Positions 29,734-38,187 of a stretch of 64,000 bases of DNA are shown here, piece by piece. The notes under the pieces were generated by a model. That model was not told the origin of the DNA. It ran no database searches and worked only from the letters and a program-made list of their open reading frames with translations. The position numbers and the translations under genes were made by a program. The DNA is from Saccharopolyspora gloriosae (lineage in GTDB: Bacteria > Actinomycetota > Actinomycetes > Mycobacteriales > Pseudonocardiaceae), in assembly GCF_022828475.1 (NCBI RefSeq), contig NZ_CP059557.1:4821470-4885469 (forward strand). The letters are read 5' to 3'. The first letter of the stretch is position 1. Each line of letters begins with the position of its first letter.

Positions 29734-30854
29734 CAGCGGGCCTCGCTCATCATGCTGGTGAACTCGTCGAACAAGGGCGCGGCGTCGTGCGGACCGGCCG
29801 CGGCCTCCGGGTGGTACTGGACGCTGAACGCGGGGCCGTCGAGCAGGCGCAGGCCTTCGACGGTGCCGTCGTTCGGGCAGTAGTGGCTGATCTTCGCGGC
29901 GCCGAAGTCGGTGTCGAACCGCTCCCCCGCCTCGCCCGCCACGGCGAAACCGTGGTTCTGGGCGGTGATCGCGACCTTGCCGGTGTCCACGTCGATCACC
30001 GGGATGTTGATGCCCCGGTGCCCGTAGCGCATCTTGTAGGTCCCGCGGCCGAGCGCGCGGCCCAGCAACTGGTTGCCGAAGCAGATCCCGAACAGCGGGA
30101 GCTTGCGGCCCAGGATCTCGCGGGTGAGCTCCACGGCGTGGTCGGCGGTCGCCGGGTCGCCGGGACCGTTGGACAGGAACACCCCGTCCGGCTTGACCGC
30201 CAGCAGGTCGTCCACAGTGGACGAAAGCGGGAGCACGTGCACCTCGATGCCGCGCTGAGCCATCATCCGCGGCGTGTTCGACTTGATGCCCAGGTCCAGG
30301 GCCGCCACGGTGAACTTCTTCTCGCCCTGCGCCTCGACGACGTAGGTCTTGTCCGTGGTCACGTCACCGGCCAGGTCGGCGCCCGCCATCTGCTCCGAGG
30401 CCGCGACCTGAGCCACCAGCTCCTCGTCCGAACCCACCGCGGAACCCGAGAAGATCCCGGCGCGCATCGCGCCGCGCTCCCGCAGGTGCCGCGTCACGGT
30501 CCGGGTGTCCAGGCCCGCGATGCTCACGACGCCCTGCCGCTTGAGCTCCTCGTCCAGCGAACGGCGCGAGCGCCAGTTCGACGGGACCCGCGCGGGATCG
30601 CGCACGGCGTAGCCCGAGACCCAGATGCGCTGCGACTCGTCGTCCTCGTCGTTCCAGCCGGTGTTGCCGATCTGCGGAGCGGTCTGCACCACGATCTGGC
30701 GGTGGTACGACGGGTCGGTCAACGTCTCCTGGTAGCCGGTCATGCCGGTGGAGAACACCGCCTCGCCGAACGTGCGGCCCTCCTGGCCGTAGGCGGCGCC
30801 GCGGAAGATCCGGCCGTCCTCGAGCACCAATGCCGCCGGGGTGTGCGCGGTCAT
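29733..30854 (-). CDS. carA: Carbamoyl phosphate synthase small subunit
   Basis: Glutaminase subunit that feeds ammonia to CarB. It has 373 residues: an N-terminal CPSase_sm_chain domain ([23 protein letters not shown]) and a class I glutamine amidotransferase domain. The nucleophile cysteine is in [17 protein letters not shown] and the His-Glu pair is in [11 protein letters not shown] near the end. ATG 30854 overlaps the previous gene by four bases. Confidence 0.96.
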
Positions 30855-31381
30855 GCCTGTCCCTCCATGTCGTCACGTCCTGCGGCAGGCGCCAATGCCC
30901 GCACCGCACCCGCCCACTCGTCCTGAGCGGACTTGTCATCCGCGCGGAAACCCGTGTCGATGTCCTGGTCCCCCAGCCGCCAGGTCACCACGAGCATTCC
31001 CGCGCCGGGAACGACCTTGTTCGCCAGCTTGTGATCCACCCGGGCGTCCACCACGGACTCCGCCGGGATCCACAGCGGACTCGCGCCGGTCCGCTCCAGC
31101 AGCAGGCCCTCGGCACGCAGCCGCGCCACCGCGTTCGCGCGGTGCCCGATGTCGCCGACCGCGATCCGGTCCTGCCAATCCTCGGCCCGCGTGCTGCCCA
31201 CGTAGAACCCGCTCGCGTCGGCCAGCAGCTCGGGCCGCTCGGCCACGCCCTCAGGCGCCACCGGGAACTCGGCGAGCTCCGCGGTCTGGCGCCGCTTGCG
31301 GTTCAGCCAGCCGCGCCGCATCCCGAAGTACACCAGTGCCAGCAGCAACAGCAGCGCCAGCACCCACAACGTCCGTTCCAT
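30851..31381 (-). CDS. Single-pass membrane protein with a PH-like domain, within the pyr operon
   Basis: 176 residues. An N-terminal membrane helix (residues 5-20, LWVLALLLLLALVYFG) is followed by a basic stretch and a domain (from about residue 55) of the bacterial PH-like family found at this place in actinobacterial pyr operons (an Rv1382-like position). Its function is not known. It lies between pyrC (one-base overlap) and carA (four-base overlap), so it is co-translated with the pathway. Constant position suggests a membrane-linked role or only a shared expression need. Confidence 0.85.
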   Translation of the reverse strand: MERTLWVLALLLLLALVYFGMRRGWLNRKRRQTAELAEFPVAPEGVAERPELLADASGFYVGSTRAEDWQDRIAVGDIGHRANAVARLRAEGLLLERTGASPLWIPAESVVDARVDHKLANKVVPGAGMLVVTWRLGDQDIDTGFRADDKSAQDEWAGAVRALAPAAGRDDMEGQA

Positions 31382-32682
31382 CAGCGCCGCACCTCACCCT
31401 CGTGCGCGGTGATCCGGCCGCGCAACACCGTCGCCAGCACCCGGCCCGGCAACTCCATGCCCTCGAACGGGGTGTTCGCCGAGATGCTCGCCAGTTCCGC
31501 ACCCCGCACCGTCCAGCGGTCGCCGGGGGCCACCACGGCCAGGTTCGCCGGCTCGCCCACCGCGATCGGGCGGCCCTGGTCGGCCAGCCCCGCGATCTCG
31601 GCGGGCCGCTCGCTGAGCACCCGCGCCACACCGCGCCAATCCAGCAGGCCCGGCTCGACCATCGTGCGCGCCACCACGCCCAGCGCCGTCTGGAGACCGA
31701 GCATTCCCGGCTTCGCCGCCGACCACTCGCAATCCTTGTCCTGCGAAGCGTGCGGGGCGTGGTCGGTGGCCACGCAGTCGACCGTCCCGTCGGCCAGCGC
31801 CGCCCGCAGCGCCCGCACGTCCTCATCGGTGCGCAGCGGCGGGTTCACCTTGTTCACCGGGTCGTAGGTCGACAGCAGCTCGTCGGTCAGCAGCAAGTGG
31901 TGCGGCGTGACCTCCGCCGACACCGTGCCACCCGAAGCTCCGCGCGACTTCCACCAACGCAGGATCTCCGCGGTGCCCGCCGTCGAAACGTGGCAGACGT
32001 GCAGCGTGCCGCCGGTGTGCCCGGCCAGCAGGCAGTCCCGCGCCACGATCGACTCCTCCGCCGGAGCGGGCCAGCCCGCCAAGCCCAGCCGGGCCGCGTT
32101 CGCGCCCTCGTGGGCCTGCGCGCCGACCGTGAGCCGCGGCTCCTCCGCGTGCTGGGCCACCACCACGCCCAGCGCCTTCGCGTACTCCAGCGCGCGACGC
32201 ATCACCAGCGGATCGTGCACGCACTTGCCGTCGTCGGAGAACACCCGCACCCCGGCCGCCGAGCGCGCCATCGTGCCCAGCTCCGCGAGCTGCTCACCGC
32301 CCAACCCGACGGTCACCGCGCCCACCGGGTGCACGTCGACCAGGCCGATCTCCAAGCCCCGGCGCCACACGTGCTCCACGATCACCGCGTTGTCCGCGAC
32401 CGGATCGGTGTTGGCCATCGCGAACACCGCCGTGTAGCCGCCCAGCGCGGCCGCCACCGAACCGGTCTCCACCGTCTCGGTGTCCTCGCGGCCCGGCTCC
32501 CGCAGATGCGTGTGCAGGTCCACGAAACCCGGCAGCAGCACGCCGCCTCCGGCGTGCACGACCTCGTCGGCGTCGGCGGTCAGGTCCGCGCCGATCTCCG
32601 CGATCAGCTCGCCGTCGACCAGCACGTCCACCGGCGCACCATCGCCGTAAGGACGGACTTCCTTGATCAGCACCCGGCTCAT
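31381..32682 (-). CDS. pyrC: Dihydroorotase
   Basis: Cyclises N-carbamoyl-aspartate to dihydroorotate. It has 433 residues and is of the class I type. Metal-binding HTHLREPG is near residue 58 and the carboxy-terminal catalytic DHAPH motif near residue 305, with [11 protein letters not shown] in between. The start is ATG 32682, which overlaps the pyrB stop (ATGA). The open frame runs far upstream over pyrB, but that part is not family sequence. Confidence 0.95.
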   Translation of the reverse strand: MSRVLIKEVRPYGDGAPVDVLVDGELIAEIGADLTADADEVVHAGGGVLLPGFVDLHTHLREPGREDTETVETGSVAAALGGYTAVFAMANTDPVADNAVIVEHVWRRGLEIGLVDVHPVGAVTVGLGGEQLAELGTMARSAAGVRVFSDDGKCVHDPLVMRRALEYAKALGVVVAQHAEEPRLTVGAQAHEGANAARLGLAGWPAPAEESIVARDCLLAGHTGGTLHVCHVSTAGTAEILRWWKSRGASGGTVSAEVTPHHLLLTDELLSTYDPVNKVNPPLRTDEDVRALRAALADGTVDCVATDHAPHASQDKDCEWSAAKPGMLGLQTALGVVARTMVEPGLLDWRGVARVLSERPAEIAGLADQGRPIAVGEPANLAVVAPGDRWTVRGAELASISANTPFEGMELPGRVLATVLRGRITAHEGEVRR

Positions 32683-33614
32683 GCCGCGATCTCCTCTCCG
32701 GCCAGCAGGTGGTAGAGCACCGCCATGCGCACGTGGACCCCGTTGCGGACCTGCTCGGTGATCGCGGCGCGCGGCGAATCCGCCACCGCCGGAGCGATCT
32801 CCATGCCGCGCAGCATCGGGCCGGGGTGCAGCACCACGGCGTGCTCCGGCAGCTTCGCGAGCCGCTTCTCGTTGAGGCCGTAGGCGATCGAGTACTCGCG
32901 GGCCGACGGGAAGAATCCGCCGTGCATCCGCTCCGCCTGCACCCGCAGCAACATCACCGCGTCCAGGCCGGGCAGCACCGGATCCAGCTCGTGCACGACC
33001 TCCGCGCCCCAGTGCTCGATGCCGTGCGGCACCAGCGTCGGCGGCGCCACCAGCACCACGTCGACGCCGAGGGTGCGCAGCAGGTGCACGTTGGAGCGGG
33101 CCACCCGGCTGTGCAGCAGGTCGCCGACGACCGCGATGCGGCGGCCCGCGAGCTCGCCGAGCCGCTCCCGCAGCGTCGCCGCGTCCAGCAGGGCCTGCGT
33201 CGGGTGCTCGTGCATCCCGTCGCCCGCGTTCACGACCTGGGTGCCCGCCTCGTCCAGCCAACCGGCCAGCCGATGCGCCGCGCCCGAAGCCGGGTGCCGC
33301 ACGATCACGCAGTCCGCGCCGGCGGCCGCCAAGGTCAGCGCGGTGTCCCGCAGCGACTCGCCCTTGCCGACCGAGGACGCCGAAGCCGACACGTTGATCA
33401 CGTCGGCGCTCATCCACTTGCCCGCGACCTCGAACGACACCCTGGTACGGGTGGAGTTCTCGTAGAACATCGTCATCACGGTGCGCCCGCGCAACGTCGG
33501 CAACTTGCGCACCTCACGCCCCAGCAGGGTCTGCTTGAGCGTGTCCGCGGTGTCCAGCACCGTCGTCGCGGTCGCCGCGTCCAGTCCTTCGGTGGAGAGC
33601 AGATGCCGCATCAC
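32679..33614 (-). CDS. pyrB: Aspartate carbamoyltransferase catalytic subunit
   Basis: Joins carbamoyl phosphate to aspartate. It has 311 residues with the carbamoyl phosphate motif STRTRVSFE near residue 55, HPTQALLDA near 130 and the aspartate-binding HPGPMLRG near the end. No pyrI gene is present, as usual in this group. It overlaps pyrR by four bases. Confidence 0.96.
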   Translation of the reverse strand: MMRHLLSTEGLDAATATTVLDTADTLKQTLLGREVRKLPTLRGRTVMTMFYENSTRTRVSFEVAGKWMSADVINVSASASSVGKGESLRDTALTLAAAGADCVIVRHPASGAAHRLAGWLDEAGTQVVNAGDGMHEHPTQALLDAATLRERLGELAGRRIAVVGDLLHSRVARSNVHLLRTLGVDVVLVAPPTLVPHGIEHWGAEVVHELDPVLPGLDAVMLLRVQAERMHGGFFPSAREYSIAYGLNEKRLAKLPEHAVVLHPGPMLRGMEIAPAVADSPRAAITEQVRNGVHVRMAVLYHLLAGEEIAA

Positions 33615-34237
33615 CGCACCTCCTCACTGCGCCGGATGACCACCGAATCGGCCTCGTCGACCTCGGCGAACCGGACCGCGACCTCTTCGCTGCGGGAAGT
33701 CGGCACGTTCTTGCCGACGTAATCCGCGCGGATCGGCAGCTCCCGATGCCCCCGGTCCACCAGGACCGCGAGCTGCACCGCACTGGGCCTGCCCTGGTCC
33801 CGCAAGGAGTCCAAGGCGGCGCGCACCGTGCGGCCGGAGAACAGCACGTCGTCCACGAGGACGACCAGCGCATCGTCGATCCCGGACGGCGGGAGACTAC
33901 TGGGCTCCAACGGCCGATTGGGCCGTTTTCGCAGGTCATCGCGATACAGCGTGATATCGAGAGTGCCCGTGGGCACTTCCACGCCACTGAACTCGGCGAT
34001 CCGGGTCGCCAGCCGCCGCGCCAGCGGCACGCCTCGCGTCGGAACGCCCAGCAGCACCACACGCGGGCCGCTCGCCCGGTCGTGGGCTTCCCCGTCGTGG
34101 GGCGACGAGGTGTCCAATGCCGTCTTCTCGATGATCTGATGAGCGATGCGGGCGATCGTGCGCGCAACGTCACCGGCCGAAAGCAGCTCCCGCTGCCCGG
34201 CCGGGTCCGTCGCGCCCGCCTGCCGGCGTGACGCCAC
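33611..34237 (-). CDS. pyrR: PyrR bifunctional pyr regulator/uracil phosphoribosyltransferase
   Basis: UMP-dependent RNA-binding regulator with weak uracil phosphoribosyltransferase activity. It has 208 residues with the PRPP motif [13 protein letters not shown] near residue 128 and [12 protein letters not shown] upstream. GTG 34237 has AAGGAGG seven bases upstream. It heads the operon pyrR-pyrB-pyrC-PH-carA-carB-pyrF. The leader just before the ribosome site contains a likely PyrR binding hairpin, suggesting control of its own operon by blocking translation, as described in mycobacteria. Confidence 0.94.
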   Translation of the reverse strand: MASRRQAGATDPAGQRELLSAGDVARTIARIAHQIIEKTALDTSSPHDGEAHDRASGPRVVLLGVPTRGVPLARRLATRIAEFSGVEVPTGTLDITLYRDDLRKRPNRPLEPSSLPPSGIDDALVVLVDDVLFSGRTVRAALDSLRDQGRPSAVQLAVLVDRGHRELPIRADYVGKNVPTSRSEEVAVRFAEVDEADSVVIRRSEEVR

Positions 34238-34251
34238 GGGTGAGCCTCCTT

Positions 34252-34270
34252 CCCCGCCTCACTGGACGGG
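34252..34270 (-). promoter_or_regulatory. Putative PyrR-binding hairpin in the pyr leader
   Basis: On the mRNA strand the run GUCCAGUGAGGC fits the PyrR target consensus (RUCCAGAGAGGY core) at all but one position. It is closed by CCCG/CGGG pairs. The AAGGAGG ribosome site follows within a few bases, so PyrR binding could occlude it. Confidence 0.6.
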
Positions 34271-34367
34271 TCCTTAAAGGATGGTTGATTCCCCAGTGGA
34301 CTGGATGCGCGTGCACCCGCCCTCCGGTGCGAACATCGGCAGGCCACCAGGTGACCACCGACTTCGG

Positions 34368-34396
34368 CTTGTACGCTATCAGCGTCCTGAGGTCAA
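34368..34396 (-). promoter_or_regulatory. Candidate pyr operon promoter
   Basis: TTGACC as -35 (34391-34396) and TACAAG as -10 (34368-34373) with a 17-base spacer, read leftward, giving a leader of about 120 bases. The -10 match is imperfect. Confidence 0.45.
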
Positions 34397-34473
34397 TCGT
34401 CCGGGTGGTGTGGGAGTACTCGCCCTGCCGCCACACGAAGACCAACTTGACCTAGTGACACTTGCGAGCGAAC

Positions 34474-34488
34474 ATTACTCTCCGTATC
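34474..34488 (+). promoter_or_regulatory. Weak BldD-box-like sequence upstream of bldD
   Basis: ATTACTCTCCGTATC agrees with the TnACnC(A/T)GnGTnA consensus at most fixed positions but not the central G or the final A. Autoregulation of bldD is known in Streptomyces. The rest of the 34238-34554 divergent gap shows only the features listed. Confidence 0.25.
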
Positions 34489-34554
34489 AATCTGAGCTTT
34501 CCTCCCCGGCATCCGATTTAGGCTGACGGGGCGAATGAAACGGAGAAACGCCAC

Positions 34555-35043
34555 ATGGGCGACTACGCCAAGGCGCTGGGCGGCAAGCTCCGCGCTATCC
34601 GCCAGCAGCAGGGTCTCTCGCTGCACGGCGTCGAGCAGAAGTCAGGCGGGCGGTGGAAGGCCGTGGTCGTCGGGTCCTATGAACGTGGCGACCGAGCGGT
34701 CACCGTCCAGAAACTCGCCGAACTGGCCGACTTCTACGGTGTTCCGGTCGCGGAGCTACTCCCGGAGGGACGGGTGCCCTCCGGCGCCGAACCGGCCACC
34801 AAGGTCGTGATCAACCTGGAACGGTTGCAGCAGTTGCCTGCCGAGAAGGTCGGGCCTCTCGCCCGGTACGCGGCGACCATCCAGAGCCAGCGCGGTGACT
34901 ACAACGGCAAGGTGCTGTCCATCCGGACCGAGGACCTGCGATCCCTGGCCATCATCTATGACATGACCCCCGGCGAGCTGACCGAACAGCTCATCGACTG
35001 GGGCGTCCTGCCTCCCGAGGCACGACCTGCTCGGGAGGAGTGA
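34555..35043 (+). CDS. bldD: Developmental regulator BldD
   Basis: 162-residue transcription repressor that holds back sporulation genes in actinomycetes when bound to tetrameric c-di-GMP. The N-terminal helix-turn-helix is at about residues 8-66. The C-terminal domain carries the c-di-GMP signature R-G-D (113-115), eight residues, then R-T-E-D (124-127), matching the RGD-x8-RxxD form known from Streptomyces BldD, so ligand binding is likely kept. ATG with GGAG nine bases upstream. Its place between pyrR and nusB is conserved in related genomes. Confidence 0.93.
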   Translation: MGDYAKALGGKLRAIRQQQGLSLHGVEQKSGGRWKAVVVGSYERGDRAVTVQKLAELADFYGVPVAELLPEGRVPSGAEPATKVVINLERLQQLPAEKVGPLARYAATIQSQRGDYNGKVLSIRTEDLRSLAIIYDMTPGELTEQLIDWGVLPPEARPAREE

Positions 35044-35074
35044 ACCGTAGTCGGTTTGCTCGGGTGTCCGGGTA

Positions 35075-35170
35075 GCGGAACCTCAGTGAGCCTCTCGCTG
35101 CGGGATCTTTTTCCCTAGTGGCTCCGCCACGAGGGAAAAAGCCGTCCTCGCGAGAGGCTCACTGAGAACC
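35075..35170. repeat. Intergenic hairpin repeat, copy C
   Basis: CTCAGTGAGCCTCTCGC (35082-35098) pairs perfectly with 35150-35166. The inner stem TTTTTCCC/GGGAAAAA and the GTGGC/GCCAC tip match copy B. The middle of the outer stem differs from copies A and B on both sides, so the pairing is kept. It lies 38 bases after the bldD stop, between convergent genes. Confidence 0.8.
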
Positions 35171-35214
35171 CGCCGGTGGTCGGCTTTTGGACGTGGGCTA
35201 TGTGCTTCGCACAT

Positions 35215-35300
35215 CCAGGCACGGCCTTCGGCCGCAAGGCACGGCTATCGCCGCAAGGTAAGCGGGGCTTCGCCCGCCCTTTGCGGGCTTCGCCACTGAG
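35215..35300. repeat. Short array of TTC-loop hairpins
   Basis: CGGCCTTCGGCCG, CGGCTATCGCCG and GCGGGGCTTCGCCCGC units, the same building blocks as the array at 7.6 kb, again about 50 bases after a long-hairpin copy in the same orientation. The rest of 35044-35430 shows no gene. Confidence 0.65.
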
Positions 35301-35384
35301 AAGACACCGATCGAAAGCCTCGCTCGCTGGGAGCGGCAGCATCACCGGCGGCTGAGAAACCGATTACCGGAACGGTGCGGAGGA

Positions 35385-35421
35385 GTCACGGGAGGACACC
35401 GGACTCGGCGAACCCCGTGAC
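35385..35421 (-). terminator. Hairpin after nusB
   Basis: GTCACGGG (35385-35392) pairs with CCCGTGAC (35414-35421), nine bases past the nusB stop. Confidence 0.5.
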
Positions 35422-35430
35422 TGCGGCCGG

Positions 35431-35910
35431 TCAGCTCTGCGCGTCGGACTCCGCGCGTTCCTTCGCCGCCGCTTCGGCGGCCTCCAAGTTGCGGATCGAT
35501 GTGCGCAAACGCTCGCTGATGCCGGCGATGCGGCCCAGGACTCCGTTGACGAACCGCGGCGAGTCGTCCGTGGACAACGCCTTCACCAGCTCCACGGCCT
35601 CATCGATGGCGACCGCGGGCGGCACGTCCTCGCTCCACAGCAGTTCGTAGAGGCCCAGTCGCAGCACGGCCCGGTCCACAGTGGGCATCCGGGCGAGCGT
35701 CCAGCCCTCGGCGTGCTCGACGAGCACGTCGTCGATGCGCTGCCGGTTGCCCGCGACGCCCTCGACCAGGGTCACCGTGTAATCCCCGACCGGCGCGGCC
35801 TCGGGCGCGGCGAGCCGCTCGGACAGCAACGTCACCGCATCGAGACCGCGCAGGTCGGCCTCGTACAGCACGTCCACCGCCCGCTTGCGGGCCTTGCTCC
35901 GTGAGCCCAA
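35431..35910 (-). CDS. nusB: Transcription antitermination protein NusB
   Basis: 159-residue all-helical RNA-binding factor that works with NusE (S10) and NusG in rRNA antitermination. The N-terminal RSKARKRAVDVLYEADLRG and the later VPPAVAIDEAVELVKALSTDDSPRFVNGVLG segments are typical. It starts at TTG 35910; no ATG or GTG is in frame just upstream. Order nusB after efp matches other actinobacteria, with a gap of about 90 bases holding a hairpin. Confidence 0.94.
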   Translation of the reverse strand: MGSRSKARKRAVDVLYEADLRGLDAVTLLSERLAAPEAAPVGDYTVTLVEGVAGNRQRIDDVLVEHAEGWTLARMPTVDRAVLRLGLYELLWSEDVPPAVAIDEAVELVKALSTDDSPRFVNGVLGRIAGISERLRTSIRNLEAAEAAAKERAESDAQS

Positions 35911-35949
35911 CTCACATCTCTCTTTCCACAGTTCCCCGCCCGGCGTGAA

Positions 35950-35984
35950 CCGCGGCCCGGCCGGACGAACCGGCAGGGCCGCGG
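35950..35984 (-). terminator. Hairpin between efp and nusB
   Basis: CCGCGGCCC (35950-35958) pairs with GGGCCGCGG (35976-35984), 17 bases past the efp stop. It may reduce read-through into nusB. Confidence 0.45.
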
Positions 35985-36000
35985 GTGCGGCGGGAACGAA

Positions 36001-36567
36001 TCACTTGGTGTTGACGCGACCCAGGTAGCGCCCGTCACGCGGGTCGACCTTGACCTTGTCGCCGGTGTTCAGGAACAGCGGCACCTGGATCTCCGCGCCG
36101 GTCTCCAGGCTCGCGGGCTTGGTGCCGCCGGTCGAGCGGTCGCCCTGCACGCCGGGATCGGTGTGCTGCACGTGCAGCTCCACCGAGGCGGGCAGCTCCA
36201 CGTAGAGCGGCTCACCCTCGTGACGCGCGATGACCACGTTGCTGTTCTCCAGCATGTAGTCCGCGGCGTCACCGACCACGCCGCGCGAAACCTGGACCTG
36301 GTCGTAGGTGTCCTGATCCATGAACACGAAGTCGGTGCCGTCGTCGTACAGGTACGTCATCTCGCGACGGTCCACGTTCGCGGTCTCGACCTTCACGCCT
36401 GCGTTGAAGGTCCTGTCCACGGTCTTGCCGGAGAGCACGTTCTTCAGCGTGGTGCGCACGAAGGCGCCGCCCTTGCCCGGCTTGACGTGCTGGAAGTTCA
36501 CAACTGACCAGAGCTGGCCGTCGATCTTGAGCACGAGTCCGTTCTTGAGGTCGTTCGTGGATGCCAC
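36001..36567 (-). CDS. efp: Translation elongation factor P
   Basis: 188-residue tRNA-mimicking factor that relieves ribosome stalling at polyproline runs. Three domains are evident: an N-terminal KOW-like domain with the loop [17 protein letters not shown], and two OB folds. The loop-tip lysine lies in the PGKGGAF type seen in actinobacteria, where lysylation has not been found. GTG start. It lies downstream of pepQ in the standard order. Confidence 0.95.
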   Translation of the reverse strand: MASTNDLKNGLVLKIDGQLWSVVNFQHVKPGKGGAFVRTTLKNVLSGKTVDRTFNAGVKVETANVDRREMTYLYDDGTDFVFMDQDTYDQVQVSRGVVGDAADYMLENSNVVIARHEGEPLYVELPASVELHVQHTDPGVQGDRSTGGTKPASLETGAEIQVPLFLNTGDKVKVDPRDGRYLGRVNTK

Positions 36568-36660
36568 GTGTCCGGTCTCTCCATGTGATGCGGGCTGCGG
36601 TTGACTCGCTGAGGCGATTGCGGCGCCGCCGCTCAGCTGTCGGCCGCACGCGCACCGCGC

Positions 36661-37770
36661 TCAGACGGCGACGAGCTCCTTGGTCGTCAAGGTGAGGAGT
36701 TCCGGCGTGCTCTCGCGCACGGCCAGGGTGTCCTCGATGCGGACCCCGCCACGCTCCGGCAAGTACACGCCGGGTTCGACGGTGACCACCATCCCCTCTT
36801 CGATCCTACCGTCCCCCCGCTGCGACAACGCCGGTGCCTCATGGATCTCGAGCCCCACCCCGTGACCGAGGCTGTGCGGGTAGTGCTCGCCGTGCCCCGC
36901 GTCGGCGATCACCTTGCGGGCCGCGCCGTCCACGTCGCGCACGTCGGCGCCCACTCGCACCGCGTCCCGCCCGGTGGCCTGCGCCGCGTGCACCAGCTGG
37001 TAGATCTCGCGCTGCCAGTCGGCCGGGGCACCCAGCACGACGGTGCGGGTCATGTCCGAGTGGTAGCCGCCGATGAGGGCGCCGAAGTCCATCTTCACGA
37101 AGTCGCCGACGGCCAGCGGAGCCGACGTGGGCCGGTGGTGCGGGATCGCGGAGTGCGCTCCCGCGGCGACGATCGTGTCGAACGCCGGGCCTGCGGCCCC
37201 GTGCTCCAGCATCCGCGCCTCCAGCTCGCGGGCCACCTCCAGCTCGGTGCGGCCGGCGCGCAGCCCGCCGTGCTCGATGAGGTCGGCCAGCGCGCGGTCG
37301 GCGGCGGCGCAGGCCATCCGGATCGCGTCCACCTCCGCTGCGTCCTTCACCAGCCGGAGGCGCTCGACCAAGCCGGGAGCGCGGGTGAGCTCGATGCCCG
37401 GCGCGGCCGACGCCAGCGAATCGTGGCCGTCGACCGTCACGTGCCGGCTCTCGAACCCGGTGCGCCGGTAGCGATCCGGTGTCTTGGCGGTGTGTTCGGC
37501 GAGGACGATCTCGCTGGGCCGCTCGATGATCCGCTCCAGGTCCGGGACCTGCTCGGCCGCCTGGGTCAGGTAGCGGCCGTCGGTGCTGAACACGGTGGCC
37601 CGTTCGGAACCCGGCTCGTCGGCGGTGTGCACCACGAGCGCCGCCTGCGAGCCGGTGAACCCGGTGAGGTAGCGGATGTTGAGCAGGTCGGTCACCAGGA
37701 TGGCGTCGAGGTCGGCTTCGTGGAGCAGTTCACGCAGGGCATGGCGGCGGCGGGAGTGGGTCTCGGGCAT
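36661..37770 (-). CDS. pepQ: Xaa-Pro peptidase, M24 family
   Basis: Cleaves peptides with proline at the second position. About 369 residues: a creatinase-like N-terminal domain and the pita-bread metallopeptidase domain. The five metal ligands are visible: Asp in KMDFGALIGGYHSDMTRTV (two aspartates), His in LGHGVGLEIHE, and Glu in VTVEPGVY and VRIEDTL. ATG 37770 is preferred to the upstream open frame. It is either an aminopeptidase P or a prolidase; the sequence alone does not decide. It belongs to the pepQ-efp-nusB block. Confidence 0.9.
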   Translation of the reverse strand: MPETHSRRRHALRELLHEADLDAILVTDLLNIRYLTGFTGSQAALVVHTADEPGSERATVFSTDGRYLTQAAEQVPDLERIIERPSEIVLAEHTAKTPDRYRRTGFESRHVTVDGHDSLASAAPGIELTRAPGLVERLRLVKDAAEVDAIRMACAAADRALADLIEHGGLRAGRTELEVARELEARMLEHGAAGPAFDTIVAAGAHSAIPHHRPTSAPLAVGDFVKMDFGALIGGYHSDMTRTVVLGAPADWQREIYQLVHAAQATGRDAVRVGADVRDVDGAARKVIADAGHGEHYPHSLGHGVGLEIHEAPALSQRGDGRIEEGMVVTVEPGVYLPERGGVRIEDTLAVRESTPELLTLTTKELVAV

Positions 37771-37922
37771 GCGCACCACCCTAACGACGGAGGCCGCGCG
37801 GTCGCCTTCATAGCGGGAAGGCGCCAACTCCGCCCGCCGTCCACCGTCCGTCCCGCCCGCACCGCCGCGACCGAGCGACGAGGTGATCTCGCCGCACGCC
37901 ACCGAAGCCGGACCGATTCTGA

Positions 37923-37969
37923 GTGAACGGACCGTTCGCCCAACAGGATTGGACGAACGGTCCGTTCAC
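37923..37969. repeat. 47-bp double palindrome, copy 2
   Basis: Same length and design as the copy at 23369: GTGAACGGACCGTTCG, CCCAACAGGATTGG, then the inverted arm. The first of three in this gap. Confidence 0.85.
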
Positions 37970-38015
37970 CCGCCCCCACCCCGATGCACCGGCCGAGCAC
38001 CTCCAGCGGGATGGA

Positions 38016-38062
38016 GTGAACGGACCGTTGGTCCAACGAGATTGGTCGAACGGTCCGTTCAC
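38016..38062. repeat. 47-bp double palindrome, copy 3
   Basis: GTGAACGGACCGTTGG arm and the inverted arm, with CCAACGAGATTGG at the centre. One arm base has changed, so the stem has one mismatch. Confidence 0.85.
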
Positions 38063-38120
38063 TCGGAACCAGTGCGCGCCACGCAGCCGGACCAACACCG
38101 AGACACGGGATTCGGACTGA

Positions 38121-38167
38121 GTGAACGGCCCGTTCGACCAACCGGATTGGACGAACGGGCCGTTCAC
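38121..38167. repeat. 47-bp double palindrome, copy 4
   Basis: Arm base A in GAACGGACCGTTC has become C and the partner T has become G, keeping the pairing. It ends 20 bases before the stop of the downstream lipoprotein gene. Together copies 2-4 fill most of the gap at 37771-38187, where no gene was found. Confidence 0.85.
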
Positions 38168-38187
38168 TTCAGGCGCTGGGGTGAGCG

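Noticed and set aside
34238-34554. A riboswitch between pyrR and bldD
   Set aside because: Apart from the PyrR-like hairpin no conserved riboswitch core was recognised.
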